Part shown: piece after piece, positions 53,843 to 62,205 of the stretch
How positions within the stretch are numbered: the stretch's first letter is position 1
Layout: every line of letters starts with the position of its first letter
From: Wolbachia endosymbiont of Folsomia candida
GTDB taxonomy: Bacteria; Pseudomonadota; Alphaproteobacteria; Rickettsiales; Anaplasmataceae
NCBI RefSeq assembly: GCF_001931755.2
Contig: NZ_CP015510.2
Span: forward strand, 1,736,001 to 1,800,000
DNA: 64,000 nucleotides
Direction: 5' to 3'
The notes under the pieces: generated by a model
Database searches by the model: none
What the model saw: the letters and a program-made list of their open reading frames with translations, nothing else
What the model was told of the DNA's origin: nothing
Position numbers and translations under genes: made by a program

Positions 53843-54643
53843 ATGCTAAATGAAACGATAAAAAATTTGCTTGTTGCAGAAATAAATAAGCACTTACCAG
53901 AAAACAAGGAGGATAAGCTTATATCAGCTATGCGTTACATGTTACTTGCACCAGCAAAGTATATACGTCCATTTTTGGTTATAGCTTCATCTGAAATATT
54001 TAATGTGCAAGCTGAAAAAGTAATACCAGTTGCTGCAGCAATTGAATTTATCCACACTTACTCCCTTATACATGATGATTTACCGTGTATGGACAATAGT
54101 GACACTCGTCGCGGCCAGCTAAGCTGCCACAAAAAATTCGATGAAGCAACAGCAATTCTTGCTGGAGATGCACTGCTAACTCTGGCTTTTGAAGTGTTAT
54201 CTTCGCTAAATGAAGACAGCACCAAATGCTGCGCAATTATAAAAGTGCTCTCTCAGGCAATAGGCACTAATGGAATGGTAGGAGGGCAGATTTTAGACAT
54301 TAATAACCAGCACATAGACTTTGACAAGATAAAAAAAATCCATTTGATGAAAACCGCAAAACTATTTGCAGCTTCATGCGAAATAGGTGCTATAATGGGT
54401 GATGCTACGAACGAACACCGAAAAGCATTGTATAATTACGGAGTAAACCTAGGGCTTATTTTTCAAGCTAAGGATGACATCGAAGATTATAAACAAGATA
54501 AAGCAAATAATCTGGCTGGTCAAAGTGGAGTAGAGGATTATATAGATAACTTATTTGCACAGGCTTTGAATAACTTGAGTATGCTTTCGGGAAATACTGA
54601 TTACTTATATACTTTATTAAATCAAATAAAAAAAGATGATTAG
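53843..54643 (+). CDS. ispA: Polyprenyl (farnesyl/geranyl) diphosphate synthase IspA
   Basis: 266 residues. First Asp-rich motif is HDDLPCMDNSDTRRG and the second region is LGLIFQAKDDIEDYKQD, which keeps the Asp residues. Also RPFLVIASSEIF, ILAGDALLTLAFEVL and GQILDI. It condenses IPP with DMAPP/GPP to farnesyl diphosphate for quinone and undecaprenyl lipid synthesis. Its last 8 bp overlap the FKBP-like gene. Confidence 0.92.
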   Translation: MLNETIKNLLVAEINKHLPENKEDKLISAMRYMLLAPAKYIRPFLVIASSEIFNVQAEKVIPVAAAIEFIHTYSLIHDDLPCMDNSDTRRGQLSCHKKFDEATAILAGDALLTLAFEVLSSLNEDSTKCCAIIKVLSQAIGTNGMVGGQILDINNQHIDFDKIKKIHLMKTAKLFAASCEIGAIMGDATNEHRKALYNYGVNLGLIFQAKDDIEDYKQDKANNLAGQSGVEDYIDNLFAQALNNLSMLSGNTDYLYTLLNQIKKDD

Positions 54644-55553
54644 GAAAATTACATTACAGTTGCTTATCTACATGGTAATAATTCTTACTTTAACCTCTGC
54701 TTTTGTTTTCACCATTGTTTATATAAATAAAGATAAGCCAGAAAAAAAGGATAAGCTTTATGAAATAAATGCCACACATGATGGTATAATACAAACAATA
54801 GCATACTATCTAGTGAAACCCATGCTTGAATCAGCTCTTGATAGATACATCCACAAGCATGGGCTGACAGAATACTTGCAAGCCATAATACAACAAAAAG
54901 AAGAAAGTGCAATAAATTTTTATGAGATTAGCGAAGGTAATGGTAGCAAAGCTTTCTGCGGCCAGGAAGTGCTGTTACAAATGTATAAAATACAGAATAA
55001 TAATCTAGCAACAACGCTTCCACTCCTTAATCAAGTTTCTGATGTTACTTTGGAAATAGGTCAAGACAAACTAAAAGAGATGAGTTTAGGGGTAATTGGG
55101 ATGAAAGAAGGAGGAGAGCGTGTAGTTACAATCAACAATCCTGGTAGTAACAACAAAACAAATTTCAATTCTTATTATGTCAAACTTATCGAAGTAAAGG
55201 ATCAATATCCAGACTCAGCAAATGATCTTATGATTTTTAATGACTTAGTTAATAAGTCGGGAAAGCAAGTAACATGTGGTGATGAAATATCGGTTAAATA
55301 TAGTGTGAGTGAGAGTAACGGAAAATATATAATCAAAAACCAAACAGCGCAATTTAAAGTAGGTAATAAAAAAGTACCTCTTGCTATAGAGCTTGGGGTT
55401 ATAGGAATGAAAACTGGTAATAACAGAACTATTATTTCTCCACCTGATCTTTTAAATATTACTGATGATATGTCAATAAAAGACATAGATTTTAATGAGA
55501 AGGATATTTCAATCATTACTTTAACCTTAGACATTGAAGAACAGCTTCCATAA
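54636..55553 (+). CDS. Membrane-anchored double FKBP-like protein
   Basis: 305 residues. One TM near residues 8-30, then a periplasmic domain. Two FKBP-like cores: LGVIGMKEGGERVVTINNPG near 151-170 and LGVIGMKTGNNRTIISPPDLL near 253-273, both like the GMKxGxxRxxxIPP segment of FKBP peptidyl-prolyl isomerases. The first core has NNP instead of IPPxLAYG, so at least one unit is likely inactive. Cys 108 and Cys 214 may bond. Overlaps ispA; likely a periplasmic chaperone anchored in the inner membrane. Confidence 0.7.
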   Translation: MIRKITLQLLIYMVIILTLTSAFVFTIVYINKDKPEKKDKLYEINATHDGIIQTIAYYLVKPMLESALDRYIHKHGLTEYLQAIIQQKEESAINFYEISEGNGSKAFCGQEVLLQMYKIQNNNLATTLPLLNQVSDVTLEIGQDKLKEMSLGVIGMKEGGERVVTINNPGSNNKTNFNSYYVKLIEVKDQYPDSANDLMIFNDLVNKSGKQVTCGDEISVKYSVSESNGKYIIKNQTAQFKVGNKKVPLAIELGVIGMKTGNNRTIISPPDLLNITDDMSIKDIDFNEKDISIITLTLDIEEQLP

Positions 55554-55635
55554 TGCCTAATTAAATATATTAACAAGTAAATAAAACTTAATATAATTTT
55601 ATTATACTTATAAATGTATTATATAAAACAAAAGT

Positions 55636-56439
55636 ATGAGTGATTTCATAACTGCAAGGAGGAAAAATGATGCTGTGATTTCCATCTGCCAGGATAATGA
55701 TAAAAAAACTGTGTTAATTTTAGGGTTAAACCAGGCTGCAAGTGATTTGTTAAAATACAAGAGCGAGAATTTACTTAATAAACCATTAATTGATATCTTA
55801 AGTACAAGAGCAGCTGATAATATCAAAAATTATTTGGATTATACAGAAAATGGCCATGATTTACTTGATATATTACCCAAAGTGATAGATTTTTCTCTAA
55901 TTGATGCAAAAGGAGAAAACGTAAAGACAAAAGTAAAAGTTTTCCGCACTACACAATTTACTAATAATAAGATAAATTATGAACTATTGATACGTGATAT
56001 CAGCTTTTCCCACAAATTAGGAATATTTAGAGATAAATATCTAATGAGTAAAAAATATAAAAACCACGACTCGTTCAATATACCAGACAACGAATCCTCC
56101 GTTCTAGAGCTATATGTTATATTAAACTTCGCTTTTCAATATCAAATTAATGCAGCTATAGGCGTGATTGGCTTAAATAGTAACGATGATACACACGATG
56201 CACTGAAAATTGTTATAGAGCATTTTCATAAAAATTGCCGTAGTGATGACTTTCTAGGATATATTAATGAGAATAAAATGCTTTTCATTTTAGTTAACTG
56301 CAATGCGAATGATACACGTAAAATAATTAACCGTATACATTCTGCTATCAATAAGCGCCTCTCAGAGAAAAAATTATCAGATATATCAATAATTTATGGC
56401 AATATAGTTCAAAAGGGCACTTCCACAATATATAACTAA
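55636..56439 (+). CDS. PAS plus degenerate GGDEF-domain protein
   Basis: 267 residues, no membrane segment. Residues about 18-125 look like a PAS domain (VLILGLNQAASDLLKYKSENLLNKPLIDIL... IDAKGENVKTKVKVFRTTQF). Residues about 165-260 follow the diguanylate cyclase outline (INAAIGVIGLNSNDDTHDALKIVIEHFHKNCRSDDFLGYINENKMLFILVNC), where the active GGDEF loop is replaced by YINENKM. So it probably binds or senses rather than synthesises cyclic-di-GMP. Monocistronic. The assignment rests on the pattern, not on a database match. Confidence 0.55.
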   Translation: MSDFITARRKNDAVISICQDNDKKTVLILGLNQAASDLLKYKSENLLNKPLIDILSTRAADNIKNYLDYTENGHDLLDILPKVIDFSLIDAKGENVKTKVKVFRTTQFTNNKINYELLIRDISFSHKLGIFRDKYLMSKKYKNHDSFNIPDNESSVLELYVILNFAFQYQINAAIGVIGLNSNDDTHDALKIVIEHFHKNCRSDDFLGYINENKMLFILVNCNANDTRKIINRIHSAINKRLSEKKLSDISIIYGNIVQKGTSTIYN

Positions 56440-56610
56440 AATAGGTAAGGCTTATCGAATAGAATCAGTAATATTTAAACAATTTTTGAAAACAAGCAGT
56501 TGTCTATCCGAGTAGCCCCTTTCTTGCCATCCAAGTGTCAAGCACACAACTGTACGAACATCTCGCAAAGCGATAGGACTGGTATTAAGTATCAACCAAG
56601 GGTGTCATCC

Positions 56611-56814
56611 GGCTTTGTTGCATAGCTCAAAAATACTACACGCCTTTGTCATTCTAGCGCGTGACGCTAGAATCTGTTTGTACATTTTCAATGCCAACAA
56701 CGTGTTATATGCAACCTTTGCTTGCTGGATCCAAGTGTCAATGCACTTGGATGACGAAAAAAGGGGAAGTTTTATTAATAACTTCAAATCTTTCTGTAGC
56801 TATGAAACAAAGCC
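56611..56814. mobile_element. IS5-derived MITE (204 bp)
   Basis: GGCTTTGTTGCATAGCT at 56611-56627 is matched in inverse by AGCTATGAAACAAAGCC at 56798-56814 (one mismatch). The same end closes the IS5-like element at 507-522. No transposase is present, so it is non-autonomous. Flanks read GTCATC(C) and (G)AATGAC, an inverted rather than direct repeat. Confidence 0.65.
56651..56673. repeat. Small palindromic repeat with altered stem
   Basis: ATTCTAGCG-CGTGA-CGCTAGAAT has a perfect 9-bp stem and the same CGTGA loop as ATCCCAGTG-CGTGA-CACTGGGAT at 22418. Four stem positions differ, and all four are compensated on the other arm. Confidence 0.8.
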
Positions 56815-56985
56815 GAATGACATCAACGGTTATATGCATTAAACTAGAAGTTCGTACAGCAGTGGATTAAGTCATATGGTAGCAAAATACAACCTTTAAT
56901 ACGCCTATGCAATAGGCAATTCAACGGAGCCTACTAGAGTTTGTTAAAAATGTATACTTTTTAAAGAATAGCGTTAAAAAACATG

Positions 56986-57014
56986 TTGACATGCGTATTT
57001 TATTAACATACATT
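56986..57014 (+). promoter_or_regulatory. Putative promoter of two-TM/coiled-coil gene
   Basis: TTGACA (56986-56991), 17-bp spacer and TACATT (57009-57014), 37 bp before ATG 57052. AGAGAG lies before the start. Confidence 0.45.
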
Positions 57015-57051
57015 CGACTTTTATTAACCTTATATTAAAAGAGAGTTTATT

Positions 57052-58299
57052 ATGGGACAACCTAACGAAAATAATAAGAACGAACAAGTTAAAACAAGTA
57101 CAAGACCAAGCATAAGAATAAGAAAATGGAAAAACACTGCACCTATAATAGAGATGAGTGTATCAGTTGTCTCTTCTCTTGCATGTGCAATAGCGGCAGC
57201 AATGGCAATATCGATTGCTACTGGAGCGATTGGGGTTGCAGCGTTACCTGCATTTTTAGGATTTATTGGATTTTTTGCCAATGCTCCTGCGATTATATCT
57301 TTAGTTTTAGTAGTGGCATTTTCTGTAGCACATGCTGTTTCTGTATATCAGCAAATGTATAAGAATGAGGAACTAGCGGTGGGAATAGAAGGAGCTAAAA
57401 CATTAGCTGAAGGAGCCGAAGGTCACTCTAGAAAAGCTGGAGAATATGCTCAAGCGGCTGAGAAATCTAAGGGAGAAGCTGAAGCTCAGAATCAAGCATC
57501 TAAGACAATAGCTGAAAATGTAGCTAAGGCAGCAATTAGAGCCGAGGGCACCAGATTACTTGGAGATCAAGCTAAGGTAATGGCTAAGGACGTAGCTACA
57601 CAAGAAGCTAAGGCAGTAGTTGGAGACATGGCTCAAACAGCCGTTAAGGATGCTGTAAATGGTGTAGCTTTTGCTACTACAGATCAGCTGAATAATGCAA
57701 CTAAAGAACTAGTTAAGGCAAATGAACTGGAGGGGAAAATTAAGAACTCACCTACTGTTACAGTTCTTGAAAAGCGCGTGGGTGCTAACGAAGTTAAATT
57801 AAATGGTGATGGTACGAAGAACAATATGGGATTAGTTGCACAAGTTACTGCTGTTGAAGGTCGCGTGACAATCAACGAGACTAGTCACACAGCTCTTAAG
57901 AAGACTGTTATGGGTGATGGGAGCACTGATACTGGAATATCTGGAAAAGTTACTGATCTTGGCAATCGCGTGAAGACTGCCGAAGAGACATTAGCAGGTC
58001 CTAAAAATGGTAAATCATTGACTCAGCAAGTTACTGATAATGAGCAGGCTATCACAGATCTTGAAGGTGTTGTGGGTAAGACTACTACTGATGGATTAAG
58101 GAAGGAAGTTGCTGGACTTACAGTTCGTGTTGGTGCTAACGAAGCTAAAATTGCTGAAAAAGCTGACTCAGCTGACAACATTAATGAAGCTAACTTTGAA
58201 ACAAAAGCTAAAGGACTCTTCCCTTCATTCTTGGACGATACCGATGTTTCTAGTGCATTTGTAGGAAAATTTAATGGCCTATCAGTAAAATCATCGTAA
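57052..58299 (+). CDS. Two-TM, coiled-coil hypothetical protein with adhesin-like repeats
   Basis: 415 residues. A polar, basic N-terminus (40 residues) precedes hydrophobic segments at about 42-75 and 78-98, rich in Ala, Ile and Val. Residues about 105-240 are Ala/Lys/Glu-rich helix (EGAKTLAEGAEGHSRKAGEY, AKVMAKDVATQEAKAVVGDM). Residues 245-390 hold three or four units like VTAVEGRVTINETSH, VTDLGNRVKTAEET and VAGLTVRVGANEAKI, similar in style to trimeric autotransporter stalks or phage tail fibres. No signal peptide or YadA anchor. Followed by a strong terminator. Membrane-anchored host-facing protein is an inference. Confidence 0.6.
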   Translation: MGQPNENNKNEQVKTSTRPSIRIRKWKNTAPIIEMSVSVVSSLACAIAAAMAISIATGAIGVAALPAFLGFIGFFANAPAIISLVLVVAFSVAHAVSVYQQMYKNEELAVGIEGAKTLAEGAEGHSRKAGEYAQAAEKSKGEAEAQNQASKTIAENVAKAAIRAEGTRLLGDQAKVMAKDVATQEAKAVVGDMAQTAVKDAVNGVAFATTDQLNNATKELVKANELEGKIKNSPTVTVLEKRVGANEVKLNGDGTKNNMGLVAQVTAVEGRVTINETSHTALKKTVMGDGSTDTGISGKVTDLGNRVKTAEETLAGPKNGKSLTQQVTDNEQAITDLEGVVGKTTTDGLRKEVAGLTVRVGANEAKIAEKADSADNINEANFETKAKGLFPSFLDDTDVSSAFVGKFNGLSVKSS

Positions 58300-58307
58300 A
58301 TAGCAAC

Positions 58308-58333
58308 AAAAGGTAGAGCCATCTCTACCTTTT
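58308..58333 (+). terminator. Rho-independent terminator after 57052-58299
   Basis: AAAAGGTAGAG pairs with CTCTACCTTTT around the loop CCAT, and the T-run continues as TTTTCTTC. It begins 9 bases after the stop. Confidence 0.75.
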
Positions 58334-58396
58334 CTTCTACCATTTAAACCGCAGTTCTTGCTTAGTTGGCTAGAGGCTGCGGTTTTAGACTCCAAG

Positions 58397-59824
58397 CTAA
58401 AAATCAATCAAGTTCTCACAGGTTTGTTCTTCATAAAAGAAATTCAACGTTATCGTAGTGCCAAGTTTTGCTTCACTTTTTATATCGAAAGTTCCGCCCA
58501 TTAATTCCACTAACTTCTTACTGAGTGGTAATCCGATGCCTGTTCCTTCGTTTCTATACCCTGAATCCGCTTGACCAAAAACAGACATAACTTTATATAT
58601 ATCCTGCTGCATTATCCCTATTCCATTGTCATGAAACTCAATAGTTAATAAATTTTTCTCTGTATACTCATTAATCACCATTCTGATCAAACCATTTTTT
58701 GGAGTGAATTTAATTGAGTTTGATAATAAGTTTATCATCACTTGCTTCATTCTCTTTGGGTCTGCAATAACTAATAGTTGTTTATTAGGTATCTCTTTTT
58801 TTAAATTGATCCCGGTTTCTTTTAACTTGGGCAGTAACATATCCAAACATGAGTCTATTATTTTATTCAGGTTAAATTTTACTTTTTCCACCGTTAAACT
58901 ACTTGACTCTGCTTTTGAAAAATCCAGCACATCATTAATCAAGCTAAGTAAGTGCGCTCCTGCATTATATATATCGTCTGCATACTCTTTATATTGTGAA
59001 TTATCCATCGAATCTAAGGTGTCATTCTTAATCAGTTCTGCAAACCCAATAATAGCATTGAGGGGTGTGCGTAACTCATGCGTAACGCTTGCAAAAAACT
59101 TTAGCTTATTTGCATTTTCTTGCTCCAATGTTTCTTTTATTTGCTGTAACTCGATATTAGTTTTATGTTGCTTAACTAGCATTTGAGTATTAGAGGCATT
59201 TAAATAATACATTATTAGCATTAGAATTACTAATAATATGCTTATGGAAGTTAAGAACAGACTATATACCATAACGTAAGAATGGTTATAGCTTCGAAAG
59301 ACCTTCAAAAAAAACGATGGTTTTATCGTGTTCTCATATGAGATAGGAAAAATAGAAATAAGCCTATTGTCCATAGTATAGAATATCTCTTGACCATTTA
59401 ATAATTTATCAATCTCATTATTTGTAAGTAATTGTTCATAATCATCATCCTGACTATTGAAGCTATTGAACATAATTCTATTATTTTGATCATACAATAT
59501 TAGGCTCATATTGCTTATTTTGCCGGTCAACTGCAATAATTCAGCGCGGAATTTTACTAATTGGTTTATATAATCAAGATTTTTATATTCAACATGGTGT
59601 TTTTCCATGAGCAAATAGTGATATTTTTTGAATATGCTATTTTCAAGTGCAGTCTTTAAGTTTATATTTGAGGAACGGTAAGAAGAAAGCAAGTTGCTTT
59701 TTAGCGAATAGTTACAGTATATAACGCTAGATAAAAGTATCAAAATTGACAAAAGTAACAAGGCGATTCTTACGTGTCCGTCTTTTTTTATTACAGAAAA
59801 TATCGATTTACTTGGCTTATACAT
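58397..59824 (-). CDS. Sensor histidine kinase (PleC/CckA-like family, no receiver)
   Basis: 475 residues. TM1 near 19-39, a periplasmic sensor region of about 140 residues, and TM2 near 183-208. HisKA: FFASVTHELRTPLNAIIGFAEL with phospho-acceptor His near 249. HATPase_c: N-box INLLSNSIKFTPKNG, G1 FHDNGIGI, G2 GTGIGLPLSKKLVELMGG. There is no receiver domain, so a separate response regulator is needed. Anaplasmataceae carry PleC, NtrY and CckA; this architecture fits PleC best, but I do not assign it. Confidence 0.88.
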   Translation of the reverse strand: MYKPSKSIFSVIKKDGHVRIALLLLSILILLSSVIYCNYSLKSNLLSSYRSSNINLKTALENSIFKKYHYLLMEKHHVEYKNLDYINQLVKFRAELLQLTGKISNMSLILYDQNNRIMFNSFNSQDDDYEQLLTNNEIDKLLNGQEIFYTMDNRLISIFPISYENTIKPSFFLKVFRSYNHSYVMVYSLFLTSISILLVILMLIMYYLNASNTQMLVKQHKTNIELQQIKETLEQENANKLKFFASVTHELRTPLNAIIGFAELIKNDTLDSMDNSQYKEYADDIYNAGAHLLSLINDVLDFSKAESSSLTVEKVKFNLNKIIDSCLDMLLPKLKETGINLKKEIPNKQLLVIADPKRMKQVMINLLSNSIKFTPKNGLIRMVINEYTEKNLLTIEFHDNGIGIMQQDIYKVMSVFGQADSGYRNEGTGIGLPLSKKLVELMGGTFDIKSEAKLGTTITLNFFYEEQTCENLIDF

Positions 59825-59890
59825 ATCCTTCTCATTGTAAAACAGCTGTTTTTATGTTATTAACAATAAAGTTTAATATATCATATTTTT

Positions 59891-61066
59891 ATGACGATTT
59901 CTCCTAACTTACCAGTTTATTCTCCTATTAACATAGATTTTTCTTATGGCGAAGGTGTATATTTGTACGATGTTGATGGTAAGCGCTACATAGATTTTCA
60001 TTCTGGAATAGCTGTTAATAGTTTAGGTCACGCTAATCCACAACTAATTAGCGCTCTTAAAACGCAGGGAGAAAAGTTGTGGCATATATCAAACACCTAT
60101 AATATACCAACTGCTAATCACTTTGCAAAAAGGTTAATAACTAACAGTTTTGCTGACACAGTATTTTTTACAAACTCTGGATCAGAAGCTGTAGAGTCTG
60201 GGATAAAAATTGCTAGGGCCTATCAAAACGGAAAAGGGAACAAAAATCGTCACAGAATTTTGACATTTCATGGTGCATTTCATGGAAGAACTTTTTTAAC
60301 TTGTGCGGCAAATGACAAACGAAATTTTTCCGAATTGCTTAACCCTTATATTGATTGGTGTGATAACGTTGAACCCAATATTGAAAGCGTGAAAAAAGCA
60401 ATTTCAAATGGTATAGGTGTTATATTAATAGAGCCAATACAAGGGCAAGGTGGCGTTAAAGTAATGGACAAAACCTTTCTAAAGGGATTAAGGGAATTAT
60501 GCGACGAAAATGACATATTGTTATTTTTCGATTGCGTACAATGTGGTGCTGGTAGAACAGGAAAATTATTTGCGTATGAGAATATAGGAGTGAAGCCTGA
60601 CATGTGCGCTCTTGCGAAAGGAATCGGAGGTGGCTTTCCACTTGGGGTTTGCCTTGCAACTGAAAGAGCAGCTCAGTACATGGCGGTTGGCATGCACGGC
60701 TCTACTTTTGGTGGCAATCCGCTTGCAACATCAGTTGGCAATGCTGTCCTTGATGAATTGCTTAAGGCCGATTTTTTAGAAAACATTGAAGCTAGAGGTA
60801 AGTACTTAAAAAGCAAGTTAGAAGATCTAGCTAGAAAATTTTCAATAATAGAAGAAGTGAGAGGTATTGGGCTAATGCTTGGAATGAAAGTGAAAACAGA
60901 TAACAAAAAATTTGCGGACGAGTTAAGTCACCGTGGATTGCTAACAGTTGGAGTAACGTCTGATAACGTTGTGAGAATTCTTCCACCACTCATTATCACT
61001 GAAAAAGAAATTGATGCAGGCGTTGAGATTTTGAGCAAATACTTATCTGAGAAATTTTCTGGCTAG
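59891..61066 (+). CDS. argD: Acetylornithine/succinyldiaminopimelate aminotransferase ArgD
   Basis: 391 residues; class III PLP aminotransferase. NLPVYSPINIDFSYGEGVYLYDVDGKRYIDFHSGIAVNSLGH, FFTNSGSEAVESGIKIAR, PLP contacts in FFDCVQCGAGRTGKLFAYE, and the Schiff-base Lys in MCALAKGIGGGFPLGVCLA. In the absence of arginine synthesis, ArgD probably acts as DapC in the diaminopimelate branch with DapD. IS481-like copy 3 lies 48 bp downstream. Confidence 0.92.
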   Translation: MTISPNLPVYSPINIDFSYGEGVYLYDVDGKRYIDFHSGIAVNSLGHANPQLISALKTQGEKLWHISNTYNIPTANHFAKRLITNSFADTVFFTNSGSEAVESGIKIARAYQNGKGNKNRHRILTFHGAFHGRTFLTCAANDKRNFSELLNPYIDWCDNVEPNIESVKKAISNGIGVILIEPIQGQGGVKVMDKTFLKGLRELCDENDILLFFDCVQCGAGRTGKLFAYENIGVKPDMCALAKGIGGGFPLGVCLATERAAQYMAVGMHGSTFGGNPLATSVGNAVLDELLKADFLENIEARGKYLKSKLEDLARKFSIIEEVRGIGLMLGMKVKTDNKKFADELSHRGLLTVGVTSDNVVRILPPLIITEKEIDAGVEILSKYLSEKFSG

Positions 61067-61070
61067 ATAT

Positions 61071-61114
61071 AGCTGAAATAAGTAAGATTTACCGATTAAT
61101 AATATCGTCATCCC
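61071..61114. repeat. Left half of palindromic MITE-like repeat split by IS481-like copy 3
   Basis: AGCTGAAATAAGTAAGATTT matches the end at 41653 exactly; ACCGATTAATAATATCGTCATCCC then stops at the IS end. The right half is at 62166-62201 (GGGATGACGATGTTATTAATCGGT), the near-exact reverse complement of the left half. Confidence 0.75.
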
Positions 61115-62165
61115 TGTAAAGGTCAACTAATTCGATGACAAAAATGTTAAGATAAAAGAAACATTTTTGAGGGAGTTAGGTATGAGAAGAAACACAGAAG
61201 ATAAAACTTTAGAGAGAAATTACCAAAGTAAATGGAGATTTTTGATCAAAGAATATGAGCAAACAAAGGCAAAAAAGCATCCATTTTATAGATTTGTAGG
61301 CGATTTTTATCACGCTAATGGAATCAACAGACAAACATTCTGTAAATATTATAATAGGTATAGAAATAGCGGATTAGAAAAAGAGTTTTTACCAAGAAAA
61401 AGAGGTCCAAGATGGGAAAGTAGAAGAACAGATATTGAAATAGAAAAAGCAGTTATAGAGGAGCGGAAAAAAGGGATAAATAAATATGAAATTTGTGCTA
61501 TACTAGCAAAAAAGTTGGGCAACAAAACACCTTCTCCATCTGGTATATATAATATTATTAAGAGAGCCGGCATGAATAAGTTGAGCACAAAAGAAAAAGA
61601 GGTGAAGAGAAAGATAATCAGGGAAAAAGCTGGAGAATTGGCACATATAGACTGTCATTATCTGAGTAAAGATATGATAATAAATGAGAGCAAAAGATAC
61701 TATTTAGTGTGTGTAATAGACGATGCAAGCCGTATAGCATGGGCAGAAGTTTTAGAAAATATTCAGAGTCTGAATGTAATGTTTGCAGTGCTCAGATGTT
61801 TTAATTATATAAAGCAAAGTTACAGTATTCAGTTCAAAGAAGTAATGACAGACAATGGACCAGAGTTTGCATCAAGAAGTAATTTGGATGGACATCCATT
61901 TGAAAGAATGTTAGTTGAAATTGGCTTAAAGCATTTATATACAAGGCCATATAGACCACAAACAAATGGCAAAGTAGAGCGCTTTTGGCGGACTTTAAAT
62001 GATGATTTGATTGAGGGAACAACGTTTGAGACCGTTCAAGAATTTAAGGATGAATTGTTTAGATATTTAATTTATTACAATGAACACAGGCCGCATCAAG
62101 CTCTTGGAGGTATTACTCCTTTGAGCTTTTTGCAAAATTTGTCAATGAATTAGTTGACCTTTACA
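61115..62165 (+). mobile_element. IS481-like element, copy 3 (1051 bp)
   Basis: Same 19-bp inverted repeats as the other copies. It sits exactly in the centre of a palindrome: left flank CGTCATCCC, right flank GGGATGACG. There is no direct repeat. Identical in protein to copies 1 and 2 and shares the three silent bases of copy 2. Confidence 0.9.
61182..62153 (+). CDS. IS481-like transposase (copy 3)
   Basis: 323 residues, identical in protein to copies 1 and 2, with an intact HTH and rve/DDE core. Start ATG follows GAGGGAGTTAGGT. It points towards the glmS stop, only 52 bp from that gene end. Confidence 0.9.
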   Translation: MRRNTEDKTLERNYQSKWRFLIKEYEQTKAKKHPFYRFVGDFYHANGINRQTFCKYYNRYRNSGLEKEFLPRKRGPRWESRRTDIEIEKAVIEERKKGINKYEICAILAKKLGNKTPSPSGIYNIIKRAGMNKLSTKEKEVKRKIIREKAGELAHIDCHYLSKDMIINESKRYYLVCVIDDASRIAWAEVLENIQSLNVMFAVLRCFNYIKQSYSIQFKEVMTDNGPEFASRSNLDGHPFERMLVEIGLKHLYTRPYRPQTNGKVERFWRTLNDDLIEGTTFETVQEFKDELFRYLIYYNEHRPHQALGGITPLSFLQNLSMN

Positions 62166-62201
62166 GGGATGACGATGTTATTAATCGGTACTGGGGTAGC
62201 T
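62166..62201. repeat. Right half of split palindromic repeat
   Basis: GGGATGACGATGTTATTAAT continues to CGGTACTGGGGTAGCT and matches the end of the intact repeat at 41733-41768 (GGGATGACTAGGTTATTAAT). Ends 5 bp before the glmS stop. Confidence 0.7.
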
Positions 62202-62205
62202 CTAA

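Larger units (their letters stand above)
56535..56870. repeat. Composite nested palindrome in a 612-bp gene-free region
   Basis: The spacer 56440-57051 has no credible gene. CTGTACGAACATCT (56541 on) matches the complement of AGTTCGTACAG (about 56850-56861), giving an outer palindrome. Inside lies an IS5-like MITE (56611-56814), and inside that the 9-5-9 hairpin at 56651-56673. It looks like successive insertions of repeats into the middle of palindromes. The right part carries the promoter for the next gene. Confidence 0.6.
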
